In this document: positions 1-15,655 of the stretch, piece by piece
Numbering within the stretch: position 1 is the first letter of the stretch
Layout of the letters: the number at the start of each line of letters is the position of its first letter
Assembly: GCA_020650975.1 (NCBI GenBank)
Contig: JAIPMN010004679.1
Location: 1 to 27,131 of the forward strand
Origin: Apostichopus californicus
Lineage: Eukaryota > Echinodermata > Holothuroidea > Aspidochirotida > Stichopodidae
DNA length: 27,131 bases
Reading direction: 5' to 3'
Notes under the pieces: model-generated
The model's database searches: none
The model's input: only the letters and a program-made list of their open reading frames with translations
Told to the model about the DNA's origin: nothing
Program-made: the position numbers and the translations under genes

Positions 1-411
1 TTACCTAATTCTCTATCTGCGAAATTGGGTGGCCAAAATAAAAATCACTTCCATGGGAACATTGCCTTGAAAAAGAATTTGACCCAAGCAGCAGCGCAAA
101 AAACGCCACAATCTCTGTATTGTCAAATGTGGAAACGGGTCGACAATTTAATTAAACGGTCTCCGCGGCACTCACAAGCGGAGGCTACGTTCAGTTTATG
201 TTCACATGGTTATCCCTGATCCCTGGATTGTGTTCCGAAATGATTCACACGTGAGTGACAAATCATGCTGATCATCTTTGAATACTGACAGAAAGAGCAA
301 AGTCTATTCAGATTTTTAAAGGGAATTATCGATGACTTTTTCAGTGATCTGTTTTATCGTTAATAATACCTATGTAGAAATAACATAAAACGTCAGCAAA
401 CTAGAGTGACC
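1..411. other. Left flank, no gene seen
   Basis: No exon-like stretch, RNA gene or clear repeat is visible. The only open frame (25-219, +) lacks protein-like composition and splice context, so it is treated as chance. The stretch ends at the target-site duplication of the first hAT-type element. Confidence 0.5.
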
Positions 412-419
412 ATCTGTAC

Positions 420-799
420 CAGTGGTGGAGCGTCCATACCGTCAGGGGGGCGGATGCCCCCCTGACGAACTCAAATGGACTGCTGGTGCCCTTTTCAGCT
501 CTTTACCACTTTTTACTTATTCGCGATTATTGACATTTTTTATTGCGCTCTCATCTACTTATTGATATTTGTCACATTTTGTTGGTGTAATTTGGCGATG
601 ACACCTATTTATTCTTCGTTTATCTGCAAATAAGCCAGGCCCGGAAAGGGTCATTTCCGGCGATCTAGGGAGTATCTTCACTCAAAAATTTTCTGTACGC
701 TACGCGCCAACCAGTGGTGGCGCTCCGCTTAGATAGTGTCGAAAGCGCCCCTACAGACCATTCTCGCCCCCCTGACCAATACCCCTAGCTCCGCCACTG
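420..799 (+). mobile_element. hAT-type MITE, copy 1
   Basis: The 380-bp element begins CAGTGGTGGAGC and ends GCTCCGCCACTG, which are 12-bp terminal inverted repeats with one mismatch. A perfect 8-bp direct repeat, ATCTGTAC, flanks it at 412-419 and 800-807. An 8-bp target duplication with CAGTGG-type termini is characteristic of hAT DNA transposons. The interior has no coding capacity, so the copy is non-autonomous. A second copy lies in the opposite orientation at 6052-6389. Confidence 0.92.
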
Positions 800-874
800 A
801 TCTGTACCTTACATTGCTGACACAATACCCGATTTGCCACAGTTTGTCATGTCTTTTGTACTAGCTTAGTCTGC

Positions 875-938
875 CCCACCAATCAGACCCTTCGCCCCCC
901 CTTTGCCCCCCAGATGGAAAAGTCTGGCTACGCCACTG
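875..938. mobile_element. Fragment of a second hAT-like terminus
   Basis: The stretch ends in GGCTACGCCACTG, whose complement CAGTGGCGTAGCC is a typical hAT-like terminal repeat. It is preceded by C-rich sequence. No matching opposite end or target duplication was found, so this is at most a truncated copy; the left boundary is a guess. The sequence to about 1595 otherwise shows no gene. Confidence 0.4.
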
Positions 939-1119
939 CTCCTTACATCGGAGGCTCCAACTCCGCCACCTGTTTTCAGGTACGTGCCGGTGCTGGCGCA
1001 GGTCGTGGATCATAGAGCAGAACTTTATGCACCCCACCCTCTCCCCGGGTGACAGTGCGCCTATAGGACTGGCTGTTCAAGTGTCATGATGTACAGTTAG
1101 CGGAACCTTGGGGAGCCAC

Positions 1120-1137
1120 GGGGGGGGGGGGGGGGGG
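1120..1137 (+). repeat. Poly-G run (18 G)
   Basis: Eighteen consecutive G form a simple homopolymer. The exact length may be affected by sequencing or assembly error. Confidence 0.9.
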
Positions 1138-1445
1138 AAAACATTGCCACAACTCATTGAAAAGTGAAACACATTTCATTTCCCATCCACGTCGATGTGC
1201 ATTTTATGATATTTAGCAGGTCCAGACTGATAAGTGCTGCGGCATGACCCATTATAATATTAAGGGCAAAATTGGTTTCCATGCGGGTGTGGTGCTGCTA
1301 TCGCCTGGCATTAGTCGAGCTACACCACTGAACACTGATGTGACTCCTGCTCACCCCCACCCCACCCCTATCTCGACCATGTATCATTAATCGGCCCAAT
1401 ACATGGGACCAGACTGGCTTAACCAAATCTTCAATACTCAAGACT

Positions 1446-1456
1446 GGAATCGAACC
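1446..1456 (-). other. Isolated tRNA-like B box
   Basis: On the minus strand this reads GGTTCGATTCC, a close match to the internal RNA polymerase III B box. The expected A box about 35-45 bases upstream is only weakly matched and no cloverleaf can be folded by eye. It could be a relic of a tRNA-derived SINE or a chance match. Confidence 0.25.
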
Positions 1457-1603
1457 GGATGATATCCGGTGCTCGAATCTGATTTCGGTCACGATTTCCG
1501 ACAGACTCATGCTCCCCATCAAAATAGGCCCGAAGACGTTTCTCCTTCAAAAACCAGGCTAAATTTGTGCCCAAAAAATTATTTATGCTTTTTACGTGCA
1601 AAG

Positions 1604-1868
1604 AAAACGGACACGGACCAAGGGTCAACAAAACCAAAAACAATCCCAGTCTGTTAAACAACCACCAAAACCCAACCGAAAACCCACAAACAGAAACCTC
1701 TCACCAACCCACAAACGTATACAATGCAGCGTTCAACGTAACGTGAAAAGGACACGGACCAAAAGGCCAACAGAACCAAAACAACAAAGCTCTACAAACC
1801 AGCCCCAAAAAGCCAACTCCAAACCACAAACAGAACCCCCCCCCCCAACCCAACCAAACCCATATTAT
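1604..1868 (+). repeat. CA-rich imperfect tandem duplication, period 141 bp
   Basis: Two A/C-rich units both begin with GGACACGGACC, near 1608 and 1749, and then share CCAAAA/ACAAAC-rich text with substitutions. The 141-bp period equals 47 codons. One plus-strand frame therefore stays open through both units and would encode a Lys/Arg/Pro/Gln-rich peptide, but that frame has no ATG, only a GTG. I treat it as non-coding low-complexity DNA. Confidence 0.6.
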
Positions 1869-2490
1869 TTATAGTACACCCGAAAGTTGCCACATTATTG
1901 GGGAAACTATATATCCAGTCCGGCTGTTGTTATTGCACCGCGCTTTGTATGAAATATTGATGCATTTCCCGCCATTAGGTCAGAATCAAATACCGCGCCA
2001 ACTGGACATCAGCGTTTCCTGTCGATAAATGGAAGAAGATGGGACTTCACAATAGTAGGGATTATTATGACATTTACGCAAAACGTCCAGACAGCTAGCA
2101 GGTTAAATAGATAAAATTATTTATATTGCACTAAAATATTATTTCATTGTAATTCGTTTCATAATTAGTCATATTAAAGAACTATTTCACCAAAAATCTT
2201 TGCCGTTTCGTATTACTAATAAAGCGTACACCCTGTGTTGAATTTGAAACCTTACTTTATACTTTATACATTGTGACCCTTCACCCTTCATTTCTCGTGA
2301 GCGCATCCCACAGAATTAACTAGAAACTGTGAAGCACACACTTTCTTCAACTAAAGAGAAATCTAGTCATCGTGACTACTATAATAAGGTAGGCCCCATG
2401 GCTACGTGCCATACAACGAGTTTACAAAGTCAAGCTCAGGAAATATAAGCCTGATGGTGATTTTCAACAATCGCTAAAGAACATCTTTTA
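1869..2490 (+). promoter_or_regulatory. Upstream region of PRPS, promoter not resolved
   Basis: This AT-rich stretch precedes the first PRPS coding exon and presumably contains its promoter and 5' leader. No convincing TATA box or initiator could be chosen. An in-frame stop, TGA at 2458-2460, closes the PRPS frame upstream, so unless an upstream exon splices in after it, translation cannot start before 2461. The first in-frame ATG is at 2491. Confidence 0.35.
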
Positions 2491-2613
2491 ATGAAAACTG
2501 CTCGTCCATCATCAATATTAGGTACTGAAGAAAAGATTGGCACCAGAAGCGTTAAATCAGAAGACTCATTAGCAACTTTCACAACAAGTGATTCAGCACG
2601 TGTACAGGCAAAA
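2491..2613 (+). CDS. PRPS: Optional 41-residue N-terminal extension of PRPS
   Basis: ATG at 2491 is in frame with the canonical MPNIKIF start at 2614 and adds 41 residues beginning [17 protein letters not shown], rich in Ser, Thr, Lys and acidic residues. No stop lies between them. The 2491 ATG has a poor context (T at -3), while the 2614 ATG has A at -3, so leaky scanning could give both forms. The extension is basic overall but contains several acidic residues and no clear amphipathic helix, so a mitochondrial presequence is not supported. It may simply be an open 5' leader. Confidence 0.4.
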
Positions 2614-7268
<4,655 letters not shown>

Positions 7269-9356
7269 TGTCACTGCAGAAATCTTCACTGGAGTTTCTT
7301 GTTATTGTCGCGTGAGAAAAATACCGTTGAGGTAACCATTGCATGGTTTCAAGTAAAACTTTTCCTGACACAACTTTCGCCTGAATGTCCGCTTCTTGGG
7401 AATTGATCTAAGTTGTTAAACCAATCAGGTGTTATCAGAGGTTGGAACAATGATGTTCCCCTTGACTGCATTGGTACATAACATGTCATTAACATGTTGA
7501 ATGTTTGCTAGTCACTTTTAATGTTTGGATTTATAGAATATTGAAACACGGATTATTCTATTGACATGAATGGAGGTCATTGATGTACCCAAAACAAAAA
7601 ACAAAAACAAAAAACCAGAAGAAGAAAGTGAGCTTAAATGAGAGTAATAGCAGAAACACAATTCATGAAATGCTTTCACAACTTTTGTTTTGCCTGATGC
7701 TCAGCAAGTTTTAGAAGAATGTCACTTTATTTGAGCTTTATTTGTGCATGATTATGCAGACTAAAATGACTTGAAAGCTTGCTTTGTTTGTGAAGCGTAT
7801 TCCTGCAGCCAATTGACTTCTTTCAATCTGTATAGAAAGTTATGTCAATGATGGCCCAAGCTTCAGCTATGCTGGTTTAGATTATTCTCTAGATTATTTT
7901 TAATTATTTAGATTATAAACTCCCTGTCCCTCAAAGATGATCCACGGTGAGTGTAATGACATACAAGGCATGTAAAGATGATAATTAAAGTTCACTTGGT
8001 TAACAGTATTTTCACTCCAAATAATTCTGTTTAAACCAGCATTGGGAACTGAGTCTCAGAAAGTGTTCAGATGCCATGCTGACAGTTATTTGCTTGTATG
8101 TTTTGTCAGAAGCAACTAAAAGTGTGGAAAAAAACCAATATAACTGTACCTTCATAGTGAAAAGTAGTGCAATTTGTTGAAAGCCATGTATGTTTTAAAA
8201 ACAATTTTGTAAAAAATGCAACTTTGGGGTTTGTTACTATCTTGGGAAGAATTAATGGTATAAAGGTCACATTGATTAATCAAAATGTGTGACATAACGA
8301 ACCCCAATAATCTCAGCTCCTCAGAAGCAGGTCAACAGCATGTACAAAAACAGGAGACAGACAAAATACAATGGATTAACATTAAACATAAAGATCTAGA
8401 CTGCAGGGCTAACTTCAACACTGTAGCTGTCCTGAAGACATCACATACTTTATGTGACATCACATACTTTATGTGACATCACATTCCAGATTTCACATAC
8501 TTCTTCACTCTCTTATAAAGAAGAACCAATCATTGATGCTTTCAAACACTCCATGCAAGACACAACATTTGTGAAATGTTTAAGCATACAACACTAGCAT
8601 CATCTGTTAACTGCAAACAATTTAAACTTATAATCAAATTAAAATCATGCTTGTATGGCCATGAAAATGTGATTATATTTCCACAAGCTATGCACTTTTG
8701 ATTAACTAAAGATATCCAGAAAATGTACAGATGCCATGTTCAAAAGGTGAATCCAAAATATTGTCAGTTATTATGATGTCCTCGGGAGCTTTTTAAATGA
8801 TTGCATGTGTTTTGCATAACCCATCAATTAGCTATCACTTAACATATTACAGTGTGCCTTCACTCTATTGGTAAGGATAAATGCTTTAGTATGCTAAATG
8901 TGAGAATGCTAAATGTGAGGGTTAATGCTATGTATAAAGTTTCCATGGCAACGAGAAGCAAGACAGTTTCTTCATTCACAAATGACATTCAATACCTTTT
9001 TTTTAGTTTCAGGTGGAAAATATTGCATAGCATTTCTTAAAGCATTGTGTATCAGCCTTCACAATTCATGTAGCTTTTGGCAGGGAAGTGATTGCAACTT
9101 TACTGAACTAGTACTGTGGAGTACCTGTATAATTTATATAATGTAGTCTAGTGACCTTGGAAGCTGTATTTTTTTGTGTCATCCAAAACTATCCTTGCAG
9201 TGGTCTGATGTGCAACAGTGTACTGTAGAAACTGCAGAAGCACAGGTAGTGCCTTGGGTTTTGCATTTATCTTGTCGAACAATTGACTTCAATACTTGCA
9301 CAATGTCTTTAAGAAAGTTCCAGGTTTTCAGAGAGACAGCTAGTCAGATGTCTAAA
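7269..9356 (+). other. PRPS 3' UTR and downstream flank, no gene
   Basis: AT-rich with no supported exon. An ATTAAA at 7984-7989 is a possible PRPS polyadenylation signal giving a 3' UTR of about 720 bases; this is only a motif match. The short open frames at 8285, 8852, 8925 and 9174 show no domain or splice context. Confidence 0.5.
8438..8487 (+). repeat. 19-bp tandem repeat, about 2.5 copies
   Basis: The unit ACATCACATACTTTATGTG is repeated head to tail at 8438 and 8457, with a partial third copy. Each unit contains CACATA-CTT-TATGTG, a 6-bp perfect inverted repeat with a 3-base loop. Confidence 0.85.
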
Positions 9357-10414
9357 AATCATCCCTGACAGTGTTTAGTGCCTCCATATGTAGCATGCCG
9401 CCAATCATCCCTGACAGTGTTTAGTGCCTCCATATTTAGCCTGCTGCCAATCATCCCTGACAGTGTTTAGTGCCTGCAGCTGTAGCCTGCTGCCAATCAT
9501 CCCTGACACTGTTTGGTGCCTCCATTGTAGCATGCTGCCAATCATCCCTGACAGTGTTTAGTGCCTCCATATGTAGCATGCCGCCAATCATCCCTGACAG
9601 TGTTTAGTGCCTCCATATTTAGCCTGCTGCCAATCATCCCTGACAGTGTTTGGTTTCTTTCCATATGTAGCATGCTGCCAATTATCCCTGACAGTGTTTA
9701 GTGCCTCCATATGTAGCATGCTACCAATCATCCCTGACAGTGTTTAGTGGCTCCATGTGTAGCCTGCTGCCAATCATCCCTGACAGTGTTTAGTGCCTCC
9801 ATATGTAGCATGCCGCCAATCATCCCTGACAGTGTTTAGTGGCTCCATATTTAGCCTGCTGCCAATCATCCCTGACAGTGTTTGGTGCCTCCATTGTAGC
9901 ATGCTGCCAATTATCCCTGACAGTGTTTAGTGCCTCCATATGTAGCATGCTACCAATCATCCCTGACAGTATTCAGTGCCTCCATGTGTAGCCTGCTGCC
10001 AATCATCCCTGACAGTGTTTAGTGGCTCCATATGTAGCCTGCTGCCAATCATCTCTGACAGTGTTTGGTGCCTCCATATGTAGCATGCTGCCAATCATCC
10101 CTGACAGTGTTTGGTGCCTCCATATGTAGCATGCTGCCAATCATCCCTGACAGTGTTTAGTGCCTCCATATGTAGCCTGCTGCCAATCATCTCTGACAGT
10201 GTTTGGTGCCTCCATATGTAGCATGCTGCCAATCATCCCTGACAGTGTTTAGTGGCTCCATATGTAGCATGCTGCCAATCATCCATGACAGTGTTTAGTG
10301 GCTCCATATGTAGCATGCTGCCAATCATCCCTGACAGTGTTTAGTGCCCGCAGCTGTAGCATGCTGCCTATCATCCCTGACAGTGTTTAGTGCCTCCATA
10401 TGTAGCATGCTGCC
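9357..10414 (+). repeat. Minisatellite, 23 copies of a 46-bp unit
   Basis: Twenty-three head-to-tail units begin AATCATCCCTGACAGTGTTT and end near AGCATGCTGCC. Most units are 46 bp; units 4 and 12 are one base shorter and unit 7 two bases longer, so 1058 bp equals 23 x 46. Variant positions (ATGTAG/ATTTAG, GCATGC/GCCTGC, CCGCC/CTGCC/CTACC, AATCATCC/AATTATCC) recur in a fixed order, showing block duplication. Stops in the unit and a period not divisible by three argue against coding. Confidence 0.97.
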
Positions 10415-11761
10415 AGTGTCAATTGCTGGAATAAAAATAAGTGGTCTATGCCCAAAAACAATAGAGGCTGAGATGTAGCATTTACCAATAGAATTGACAG
10501 GATTCTTGTTGTGAACCCATTTGATTTTTTCCCCCTTCTTTGCTTACTCTTTGCTCAATTTTCTGAATAACTTTTTTTATCTTACCAAGAAATGGTGACT
10601 AAACTTCCATTCTGCTTTCTAAGTTCAGATACCGCAGTAATTTATCCAGGCTCTGTTAGATAAATAATGATTGCAGGAGTATTGGGTACAACCTTTCTCT
10701 CTTCAAGTAACTCCATATCTACTACGTAATATCTTCCAGTATGTACAGAATATCCATGCCGACTGGCTTGACAATATTACGCCGTACTAATATGGTCAGT
10801 GCATGGATTTCACAAACATGTAACATCGCTATGAATGTTGTACATTCACTTGGCTTTGCACTAGGGTTATGGCCCAAGTAGGAAGGGGTCTGGATGGATG
10901 GCCTAAGTGGTTAAACCTAAAGCCACTGTACATTATCAATTGCTTACAGTTTGTACATATATTAAATATTGCCACATGTTAGTGCACAAATTTAATAACT
11001 TTTATCACTGGAGTCTGAGGTTAGGGTAATGAGTTTACAAAATGGCAAGTAATCCAGATGAGTTTTAATATTTGATATCAACTTATGCTATCATCATCTC
11101 ATTTTGGGAGGGGGGGGGGTGGAAATGTGTATTTATCATTATTTCAGCGATGTATCCAACAGCATGGCTGATTGAAATGGTTGATATTCCTGAAAAAGCT
11201 TTAGCTTATCTGGTTGTTTGTTGTTTATGTTGATACCAACTGACTTGTGATAATTCACATGACTACATTGTGCAGTACAAATTTCACCTTTTTTTTTTTA
11301 CAATGAATAAATTTCTTCATTATATGTGGAATATATGTCTGGTATCTGTTTTTTCCTGTTGTAAGCTGGGAAGGTGATCCTTTGGTTAGAAACAACAATA
11401 ATAACCTCACCCCCCCCCTCCCCCAATAAAACTATCAAATGCAATTACTTATACAGAGTTGCTAGGATATTGATGACACTGTTACGAAAAAAACTGATCA
11501 TTTACTACAAATTTATATACTGAAATGATGACCGTATGTTGTCTGAGCAAAACAAAACCTGATTTAAACAAGTTGAAGAAAATGATCAGCATAGTTTAGG
11601 TTGTGGGGAATGATTGACACCTACACCAAGTAGAGTGCTGTTCAAGGCCAAGACCGCAGAAGAAGTTTACAGGAACAATATTGCCAAATTGCCTATCTTG
11701 TAGCATTAAGCCTTTCTTCGAAACATTTAATCATTAGAACAATTAAAATCCTGATGTAAGG

Positions 11762-11821
11762 AGATGGAGGGGGTTAGGGGGTTGTTTGGTTTTTGGGGTG
11801 CCCAGGCTCATTTTTGGGGGG
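11762..11821 (+). other. G-rich stretch, possible G-quadruplex
   Basis: The tract begins GGAGGGGGTTAGGGGG and continues with GGTTTTTGGGG and TTTTTGGGGGG. Four or more runs of G with short loops could fold into a quadruplex on the plus strand. No nearby gene gives it a role. Confidence 0.4.
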
Positions 11822-11943
11822 TGCAAATGAAAAGAAAAACTTGTCATTTTGTAGTATTTTCCAAACTATGAAGCAATGATATAAAAGCCATGCTGTTCCA
11901 GCTGGTACACTTTGCCTTAATCTGATGTTCTCCAGCTATGGGC

Positions 11944-12147
11944 CTATCCCAATAGTGGGCTGAAAACGTTTTGATGGGTTGTGGTATTTTTCCAGACGTC
12001 AAATAATTTATCTAGGAGCTTGCTGAGATAGTCCATGCTAGCTTTCATGCATTTTGAGCATTCATTATGAGGGGTGGGGTCTGATAGGATGTAGCTCGGT
12101 CCACATGGAGGTTCCTGGGTGGTGGGCTTAAAAGTTATTGCATGCAT
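11944..12147 (-). other. Short open frame of uncertain status (67 codons)
   Basis: The minus-strand frame contains KPTTQEPPCGPSYIL and KASMDYLSKLLDKLF, more protein-like and more GC-rich than the surroundings. No family is recognised, no partner exons were found, and it may be an eroded transposon fragment or chance. Confidence 0.15.
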
Positions 12148-13416
12148 TGCCCTGATCTAGAATTGTAAAGCCAAAAAATGTGGAGAGAACTGTTTGTTAC
12201 AAAATGTTATATTTTTATACTGCTTACATGGTTAAGTACACAACTACAAATAATGGTTTTTATGCATGAATTTAAGTACTAATGTGTTACCATACATAAA
12301 TAAATTAGTTTAATGATAATTTTGGAGACAAAACCCTACTGAAATAAGCATAAAAATTCATAAAAATGGAAGATTAATAATAGTTATAGCACCAAGTAAT
12401 GACTTTGGTAGTAGCACACTCAGGACACTGGATCTGTTAAAATCCAGTATTTCAGTTGCATAGTTGTGTTGGCTTGAAAAAATGACTACTGTAGACAAAT
12501 ACAGTTGATTAGTATAACATGCTGCCCAGTTTGCTAGTGGACAATAGTCTGATATGTCGTTACTATGTCAAAAGAGAACCAATCATTAGTAATATCATAT
12601 TTTTTCCCCTATCTTGTAGTAAAATTGTTGTTGCAGTAATTCCTTTTTAACACTAAGAAAACATTTCCCCCAAAAAACTTGACCATTTTGTGATGAATTA
12701 CCAGATAAATGATTCCCTGGATCATGACAAATACCCAAGTGAGGCAGCAGAACTCACAACAGAATAGATTCACAGAACGATTTAGCCAAGATGACTAGAC
12801 AACAGGTATCCATGTGAAACATTGACAATTACAGTAAAATAATTTTATGTTTAGAAGACATGCACCAAAATAACATAAAAAGTCTCACAACTTGTCTGCT
12901 AATTTGTTTTTAGGCTTCACAAATAAGCACCTTTAGTTAACAATTCCATGTGACACCCAGTGACTAAATTTCAAAAGAATTGTAACCCAAGAGATCTGGC
13001 AGTACAAACAAAAAATACCATGTTGTCATCGAACATAATTGTAGTACACATGTTAATATTATACAAAATATGAAAGTAACAACAGTTTGAGTGCAAATGA
13101 GTACTTTTCATACTTTTCATAGCATCTGTCTTTCCTATTCCTATATATCCATGACATCCCTTTCAAGAATTGCATAACATCTGAAAGGTTGTGGAGTAAT
13201 GCAGCATTCTTATTGATCAAATTCTTCCACAAAATATTGATTTCATCAAACATTGGAAATGGAGGGAAAAATCTATATTTCTGTGCTGCTAATGTAGTAG
13301 TCACCTTACTTGAGCTTTTTAACCTCTGGAAGTACCAAAAAAATTATCATTTTCCACAGGAAACAGAGAACTCACATCAACAGACAAACAACCTGGTACC
13401 TGGTAACACCACAAAG

Positions 13417-13620
13417 AACCAGAATGCCAGTTGGCTTTGTGATTCCTTGCAATAAAATTTGCTCAAATTTCCAAACAAGCATCTGACCAATGTAGAGCAA
13501 ATGAGATAAATTTGTCCAAGAATTAGGTGAGAACCATAATAGATCTGCACTATCCAGAATTCCAGCTCTTATTTGTAGCACTTCCTTGTGGGCATCAAAC
13601 ATTAAAATTCACTGGTAAGG
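13417..13620 (+). repeat. Dispersed repeat, copy A
   Basis: Its start, around GCCAGTTGGCTTTGTGATTC, is shared with the repeat at 16980-17225, followed by similar spacing of GTGCTCAAA/TTGCTCAAA and TCCAAGA motifs. The 3' half has diverged. Family not identified. Confidence 0.6.
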
Positions 13621-13939
13621 ATTTAACAGTAAAAGGAGAAAATGGCCAATTTTTTCCACGAGTTGAGATAACCTATTGACCTCTTGAAGCTTAGAGCATG
13701 AAAATGATAAGGGCTTGTGTGAGCATGTTAAAGCAAGACTATTGATTCTTTGAAGTAGATTTCATTTCCTGGATATATGAAAGTTTTTTTGAAGACTTAT
13801 AGAGGCCCTTCACTAAACTGAACTTGACCAACATATGTTCACTAAAAGAAAATTATAGCATAAGAGAAATTTACAGGTTAATTGTAGCTTTAATTTTTGA
13901 GTTACCTAGTTTAAATGGTTTCAAGACTTTAAAACCTGT

Positions 13940-13952
13940 TGACCTTTGACCT
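13940..13952 (-). promoter_or_regulatory. DR1-like nuclear-receptor site
   Basis: On the minus strand it reads AGGTCAAAGGTCA, a perfect direct repeat of AGGTCA with one-base spacing, the consensus bound by RXR heterodimers, HNF4 and COUP-TF. Binding is not shown by sequence alone. Confidence 0.4.
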
Positions 13953-14076
13953 CAACCAATTTCGATAGTTCTTGCATTCACCAAGCTAAATATCTACATA
14001 CTACATATGAAGTTCAAGAAAGATGTACTTTTTGAGTTATCATATTGACAATATATTCAGACTTTGACTTAAATGT

Positions 14077-14092
14077 TGACCCCAGATGACCT
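14077..14092 (-). promoter_or_regulatory. DR4-like nuclear-receptor site
   Basis: Minus strand AGGTCA-TCTG-GGGTCA, two half-sites four bases apart with one mismatch in the second half-site. Confidence 0.3.
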
Positions 14093-14188
14093 TATACGTC
14101 CACCAACTTCAATAGGGTTCCTCTACTCAATATGGGACATCAACATGCCAAATATAAGATTCATATCGTGTTTTCAATGTTTCCAGTT

Positions 14189-14204
14189 TGACCTCTAGTG
14201 ACCT
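14189..14204 (-). promoter_or_regulatory. DR4-like nuclear-receptor site, perfect half-sites
   Basis: Minus strand AGGTCA-CTAG-AGGTCA, a perfect DR4, the spacing preferred by thyroid-hormone receptor and LXR-type heterodimers. Confidence 0.35.
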
Positions 14205-14325
14205 AGAAAGACCTTTGATCCCAGCCAAAAGCAATAGCAGCTGAGAACTGTTACATGTAAGTGCCAAGCTTATAGTCCTTCCTACTTGTAATATTCAGTT
14301 ATCATATTTACAAGATTTGCACAGT

Positions 14326-14341
14326 TGACCTCGGGTGACCT
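14326..14341 (-). promoter_or_regulatory. DR4-like nuclear-receptor site, perfect half-sites
   Basis: Minus strand AGGTCA-CCCG-AGGTCA, a second perfect DR4, 137 bp from the previous one. Confidence 0.35.
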
Positions 14342-14847
14342 AGTATGACGTTTTATCCCAGCCAAAAACAATGCAACCGACAAGTCAATATGGTGCATCT
14401 ACATACAAAGTTTGAAGTCCATCCAACTTAAGAATATTAAGTTACCATGTTTATGAGCCAAAGCATCACAGACACACAGCATAATGACAGCAATGATTCC
14501 TTTTGCATTCAGCAGGAAGCACAAAATGATTTTAACTTTATTTTGACATTTGGTGGGCTATTTTTAAATATGTCATTTCTAGAAGAATGATTAAAAAAGT
14601 TTCAAACATGCTGCTTCGAGACATGTCATCGATTATTTGTTCCATCACTATGCCAAAAGTCATCTACATAAATCATATCTCTCCTCACAATAATATGCTG
14701 CTTTAAAAGTCACAGGGTTTTATAGTAGCTTCTCAAAACAGGGTATGGGAGCATAGTCAGAGGTGCTAAACATGTACTCCCATAAAATCATGACTTATGT
14801 GAAACTAAGAGATCTCTTGACCTTTAACTTGAAACGTAAAAGATTAA

Positions 14848-15211
14848 AGGGTGTGAAGACTCGGCGCAAAAAGAAATGTCTAATGCCGGTACTCTGACCT
14901 AGTTTCGAATGAGGTGTAACAGAAGTGTTAGACACCACCATCGATCCCAGAAAATACACACACAGCTTGCTACCGTCGGTAATTAGACAATAGCGTACAG
15001 TCAGTACATACAGCTGCAGTCAATACCCGCCCACAGCACAGTGTATAAACGATACAGCGATGGACATCTCAGGTCCAGCTAAAGATAACAAGGTATCACG
15101 TTTCATTACTGTCTGCATTTTGTAGCGACAAGAGAAACACTTCACTTGCAAGCAACGGAAAGTTAACTTTTTCACAGGGCGGCACGCAGTTTGGGGTGAG
15201 TCTTCAATGCC
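14848..15211 (+). mobile_element. TTAA-associated MITE-like element, copy 2
   Basis: This 364-bp copy of the 3121-3425 family starts AGGGTGTGAAGACTCGG after TTAA (14844-14847) and ends GAGTCTTCAATGCC. The right-hand TTAA is not preserved. It keeps about 48 bp missing from copy 1, bounded by ACAGCT at 14962 and 15010. Confidence 0.75.
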
Positions 15212-15655
15212 AAGAGATTATGGCAGTGATCGTGGAAAGTATGTATTACAGCATACAAGTATTAACTATATCTCTCAATGCACTTAACAGAGTGGTCATA
15301 TAAGATTGCTACAGTCATAAGGAGACAAAAGGCAGCATATAGTAGTTTATGTAGGAATAAATATGAAAAAAATGTAAAAATAAATGTATGAGAAAAATTA
15401 TGTTGTACTAGTTACATTTCCATCATGTTATATCATATAACATGGACATGTTAAGAAATCTAACAGGTTTGAGCACACTTGTTTTTCAGGCACTACGGTG
15501 AACTGTAAAAACGATAATAAATAGAAATGATGCATAGTATTGGCTAAGCTAGAAATTAAGTTACTAAACAATGGTCATTATCCAAACAAGGACAGGAAGC
15601 ATCTCCATCCTGCTCACCGGGACATTGCTTCCTTTCTCACAGAGTTTACGGATAA
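15212..15655 (-). other. 3' flank of the EGF-type gene
   Basis: Should contain the 3' UTR of the minus-strand gene. No AATAAA or ATTAAA on the minus strand was found here, so the transcript end cannot be placed. Confidence 0.4.

Larger units (their letters stand above)
10415..13416. other. Gene-poor interval
   Basis: No exon with conserved protein content seen. It holds homopolymer patches (G runs near 11110, C runs near 11410), a G-rich stretch at 11762-11821, and one short minus-strand open frame at 11944-12147 noted separately. Confidence 0.5.
13930..14510 (+). repeat. Degenerate modular repeat tract with TGACCT motifs
   Basis: Three to four diverged modules of roughly 110-140 bp each carry a TGACC(T/C)...TGACCT pair, then text like CCAGCCAAAA.CAAT, a 'catctacat..caaagtttgaagtcc' stretch and 'gttatcatatttacaag'. 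The tract ends in CACAGACACACAGC, like the CACACACACA tail of the repeat at 16980-17225, so both belong to one superfamily. Not coding. Confidence 0.65.

Noticed and set aside
1298..1522. tRNA gene suggested by GGTTCGATTCC
   Set aside because: No acceptable A box or cloverleaf could be assembled; kept only as an isolated B-box match.
9357..10414. CRISPR-like array
   Set aside because: The units are head-to-tail copies with no unique spacers between constant repeats, no cas genes are present, and the DNA is eukaryotic. It is a minisatellite.
13059..13304. 81-codon minus-strand open frame
   Set aside because: Composition is somewhat protein-like, but no family, no partner exons and no flanking splice sites were found.
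13372..13602. 76-codon minus-strand open frame
   Set aside because: It runs antisense through a dispersed repeat (13417-13620) that has another copy at 16980.
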